A program made the position numbers and the translations under genes. A stretch of DNA of 64,000 bases. It comes from Nostoc sp. 'Lobaria pulmonaria (5183) cyanobiont'. GTDB lineage: Bacteria; Cyanobacteriota; Cyanobacteriia; Cyanobacteriales; Nostocaceae. The stretch's first letter is position 1, and each line of letters begins with the position of its first letter. Under the pieces are notes generated by a model. That model was not told the DNA's origin. It saw only the letters and a list, made by a program, of their open reading frames with translations, and made no database searches. Positions 62,962-64,000 of this stretch are shown here, piece by piece. Location of the stretch: contig NZ_CP026692.1 of the NCBI RefSeq assembly GCF_002949795.1, positions 1 through 64,000 of the forward strand. The letters run 5' to 3'.

Positions 62962-64000
62962 CTAACCCCCCCATTCTCCCGCCTTTTTCCAAGGAAGTTT
63001 GACTGTAAATCGACTACCTTTACCTAACTGACTTTCGGCATGGACAGTTCCACCATGCAACTCGACAATTTTTTGCACCATTACTAATCCTAAACCAGTG
63101 CCTGGAGAACGAGGGTTAGAGGCAGTTTCAACCTGTACAAAAGGTTGAAATAATTTGAAAAGGTCATCAGAAAGCATTCCAATACCCGTATCTACCACGC
63201 TAAAAAAGATATATTCATTGGTGGAACTTGGCTGAACTTCAATCCAGACTTCGCCTCCTTCTTTAGTAAACTTGATCGCGTTAGTCAATAAGTTGATAAA
63301 TACTTGGAGGATGCGGGGTTCATCAACTTGAATGGGTTCGAGTTCTTCAGGTACTTCTACCCTCAGCCGGATATTTTTCTGGAATGCCAGATGTTTGACA
63401 AAACTTAGGCTGGAGTCACATAATCCCTGAATCGAAGTAGCAGCTAGTTGCAGCTCTATCTTGCTGGATTCGGTGTCGGTAAAGTCAAGGATTTGGTTAA
63501 TTAATTCTAGTAAGTTTTTACCGCTGGATTCGAGCATATTTAGAGACTGGCGCTGTTCTTCACTCACAGGGCCATACACTTGCTCTTTGAGGAGTGCCTC
63601 TGTGATTCCCAGAATTGAGTTTAAAGGAGTCCTTAAATCGTGGTTGATGTTTCCTAAAAAGGTGCTTTTGGCACGATTTGCCACGTCGGCAGCTTCTTTA
63701 GCCTCACGCAGAGCGGATTCTGCACGTTTGCGATCGCATCCTTCTAAAGTTAGGGCGACAATTTCCGCGATTGAGCTAATGAAGTTTTGCTCGCTCAGTT
63801 CCCATTTCCGGGGAATATCAACCTGTTCAAATAATACTGTTCCCACCATTTGGCCTCCAACCCAAAGGCTGGTATCAAGTAGGGATACAATATTATTTGG
63901 TTCGAGCAATTTATCCCATAATTCTTGTACTCGTGGATCGGTGCGAGTGTCAGAAACGGCAATGGTACGAGAAACCACCAGGGCTTTAAAGTAGATTAAA
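62962..64000 (-). CDS. GAF-sensor histidine kinase, partial at window edge
   Basis: The reading frame stays open to base 64000 (codons before GTG 63978 read LIYFKALVVSRTIAV), so the gene continues outside the window. Visible: end of a GAF domain (SLLDTSLWVGGQMVGTVLFE, FISSIAEIVALTLEGCDRKR), a coiled coil, HisKA with NINHDLRTPLNSILG, and HATPase_c with N box INLLTNAIKFTKEGG, G1 VVDTGIGM and G2 GTGLGLVMVQK. C-terminus complete (GSRFTVKLPWKK). Cytosolic part of a two-component sensor; partner unknown. Confidence 0.9.
   Translation of the reverse strand, partial: LIYFKALVVSRTIAVSDTRTDPRVQELWDKLLEPNNIVSLLDTSLWVGGQMVGTVLFEQVDIPRKWELSEQNFISSIAEIVALTLEGCDRKRAESALREAKEAADVANRAKSTFLGNINHDLRTPLNSILGITEALLKEQVYGPVSEEQRQSLNMLESSGKNLLELINQILDFTDTESSKIELQLAATSIQGLCDSSLSFVKHLAFQKNIRLRVEVPEELEPIQVDEPRILQVFINLLTNAIKFTKEGGEVWIEVQPSSTNEYIFFSVVDTGIGMLSDDLFKLFQPFVQVETASNPRSPGTGLGLVMVQKIVELHGGTVHAESQLGKGSRFTVKLPWKKAGEWGG

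Overview
The window comes from a filamentous, Nostocales-type cyanobacterium. The evidence is the high density of HIP1 octamers (GCGATCGC), a cyanobacterial DnaA, families largely confined to cyanobacteria (DUF2358, DUF4347 adhesin, multi-GAF and CBS-PAS histidine kinases, hybrid Ser/Thr-His kinase) and many short dispersed intergenic repeats. It is chromosomal and contains the replication origin: dnaA at 307-1689 is followed by five exact DnaA boxes, and dnaN lies at 25613-26776. No tRNA, rRNA or CRISPR array was seen.

Layout. (1) 0.3-1.9 kb: dnaA and predicted oriC. (2) 2.0-7.95 kb: a graveyard of gene pieces (formylglycine-generating enzyme, hybrid kinase, two transposases, EamA transporter, NmrA-like reductase, GST) around a few intact oxidoreductases, two of them GC-rich. 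(3) 8-16 kb: a minus-strand stress/redox run: lipoprotein, alternative oxidase, universal stress protein, aquaporin, catalase-like protein, nitroreductase, truncated epimerase and a DsbA-like protein. (4) 16.1-22.4 kb: a LuxR-type response regulator and a very large hybrid Ser/Thr-His kinase broken by one in-frame stop and by a small MITE-like element plus deletion. A deletion-scarred second copy of this module sits beside oriC. (5) 23-25 kb: an orphan HsdR-like domain and a luciferase-family oxidoreductase, then dnaN. Segments 2-5 form a 24-kb accessory block between oriC and dnaN.

(6) 27-36 kb: a histidine kinase with three Cys-His GAF domains (possible photoreceptor), an ArsA-type ATPase, small conserved cyanobacterial proteins, a ligand-less HupE/UreJ-like protein, an SGNH hydrolase and an endonuclease I pseudogene. 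(7) 37-42 kb: a CBS-PAS-GAF kinase, an overlooked 57-aa ORF and a receiver-kinase hybrid. (8) 42-45 kb: a dihydroorotase-like protein lacking metal ligands and a tandem histidine phosphatase. (9) 45.4-50.7 kb: a 1507-residue secreted RTX adhesin flanked by two ~200-bp direct MITE copies.

(10) 51.7-55 kb: a tightly overlapping three-gene operon (membrane protein, P-loop ATPase, near-identical TPR array) that looks like a split STAND NTPase; it is the best candidate here for an undescribed system. (11) 55-57.3 kb: small membrane, SHOCT and helix-hairpin-helix proteins. (12) 57.9-62.6 kb: acyl-CoA dehydrogenase-like, PIG-L deacetylase and methyltransferase genes in an overlapping operon, then a Coq4-like gene and a convergent glycosyltransferase, suggesting a modified glycoconjugate pathway. 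(13) A GAF-histidine kinase runs off the right edge.

Recurring themes are signal-transduction proteins, gene decay by internal deletion, and insertion of small repeats between and inside genes. All functional calls are from motif reading; no database search was possible.
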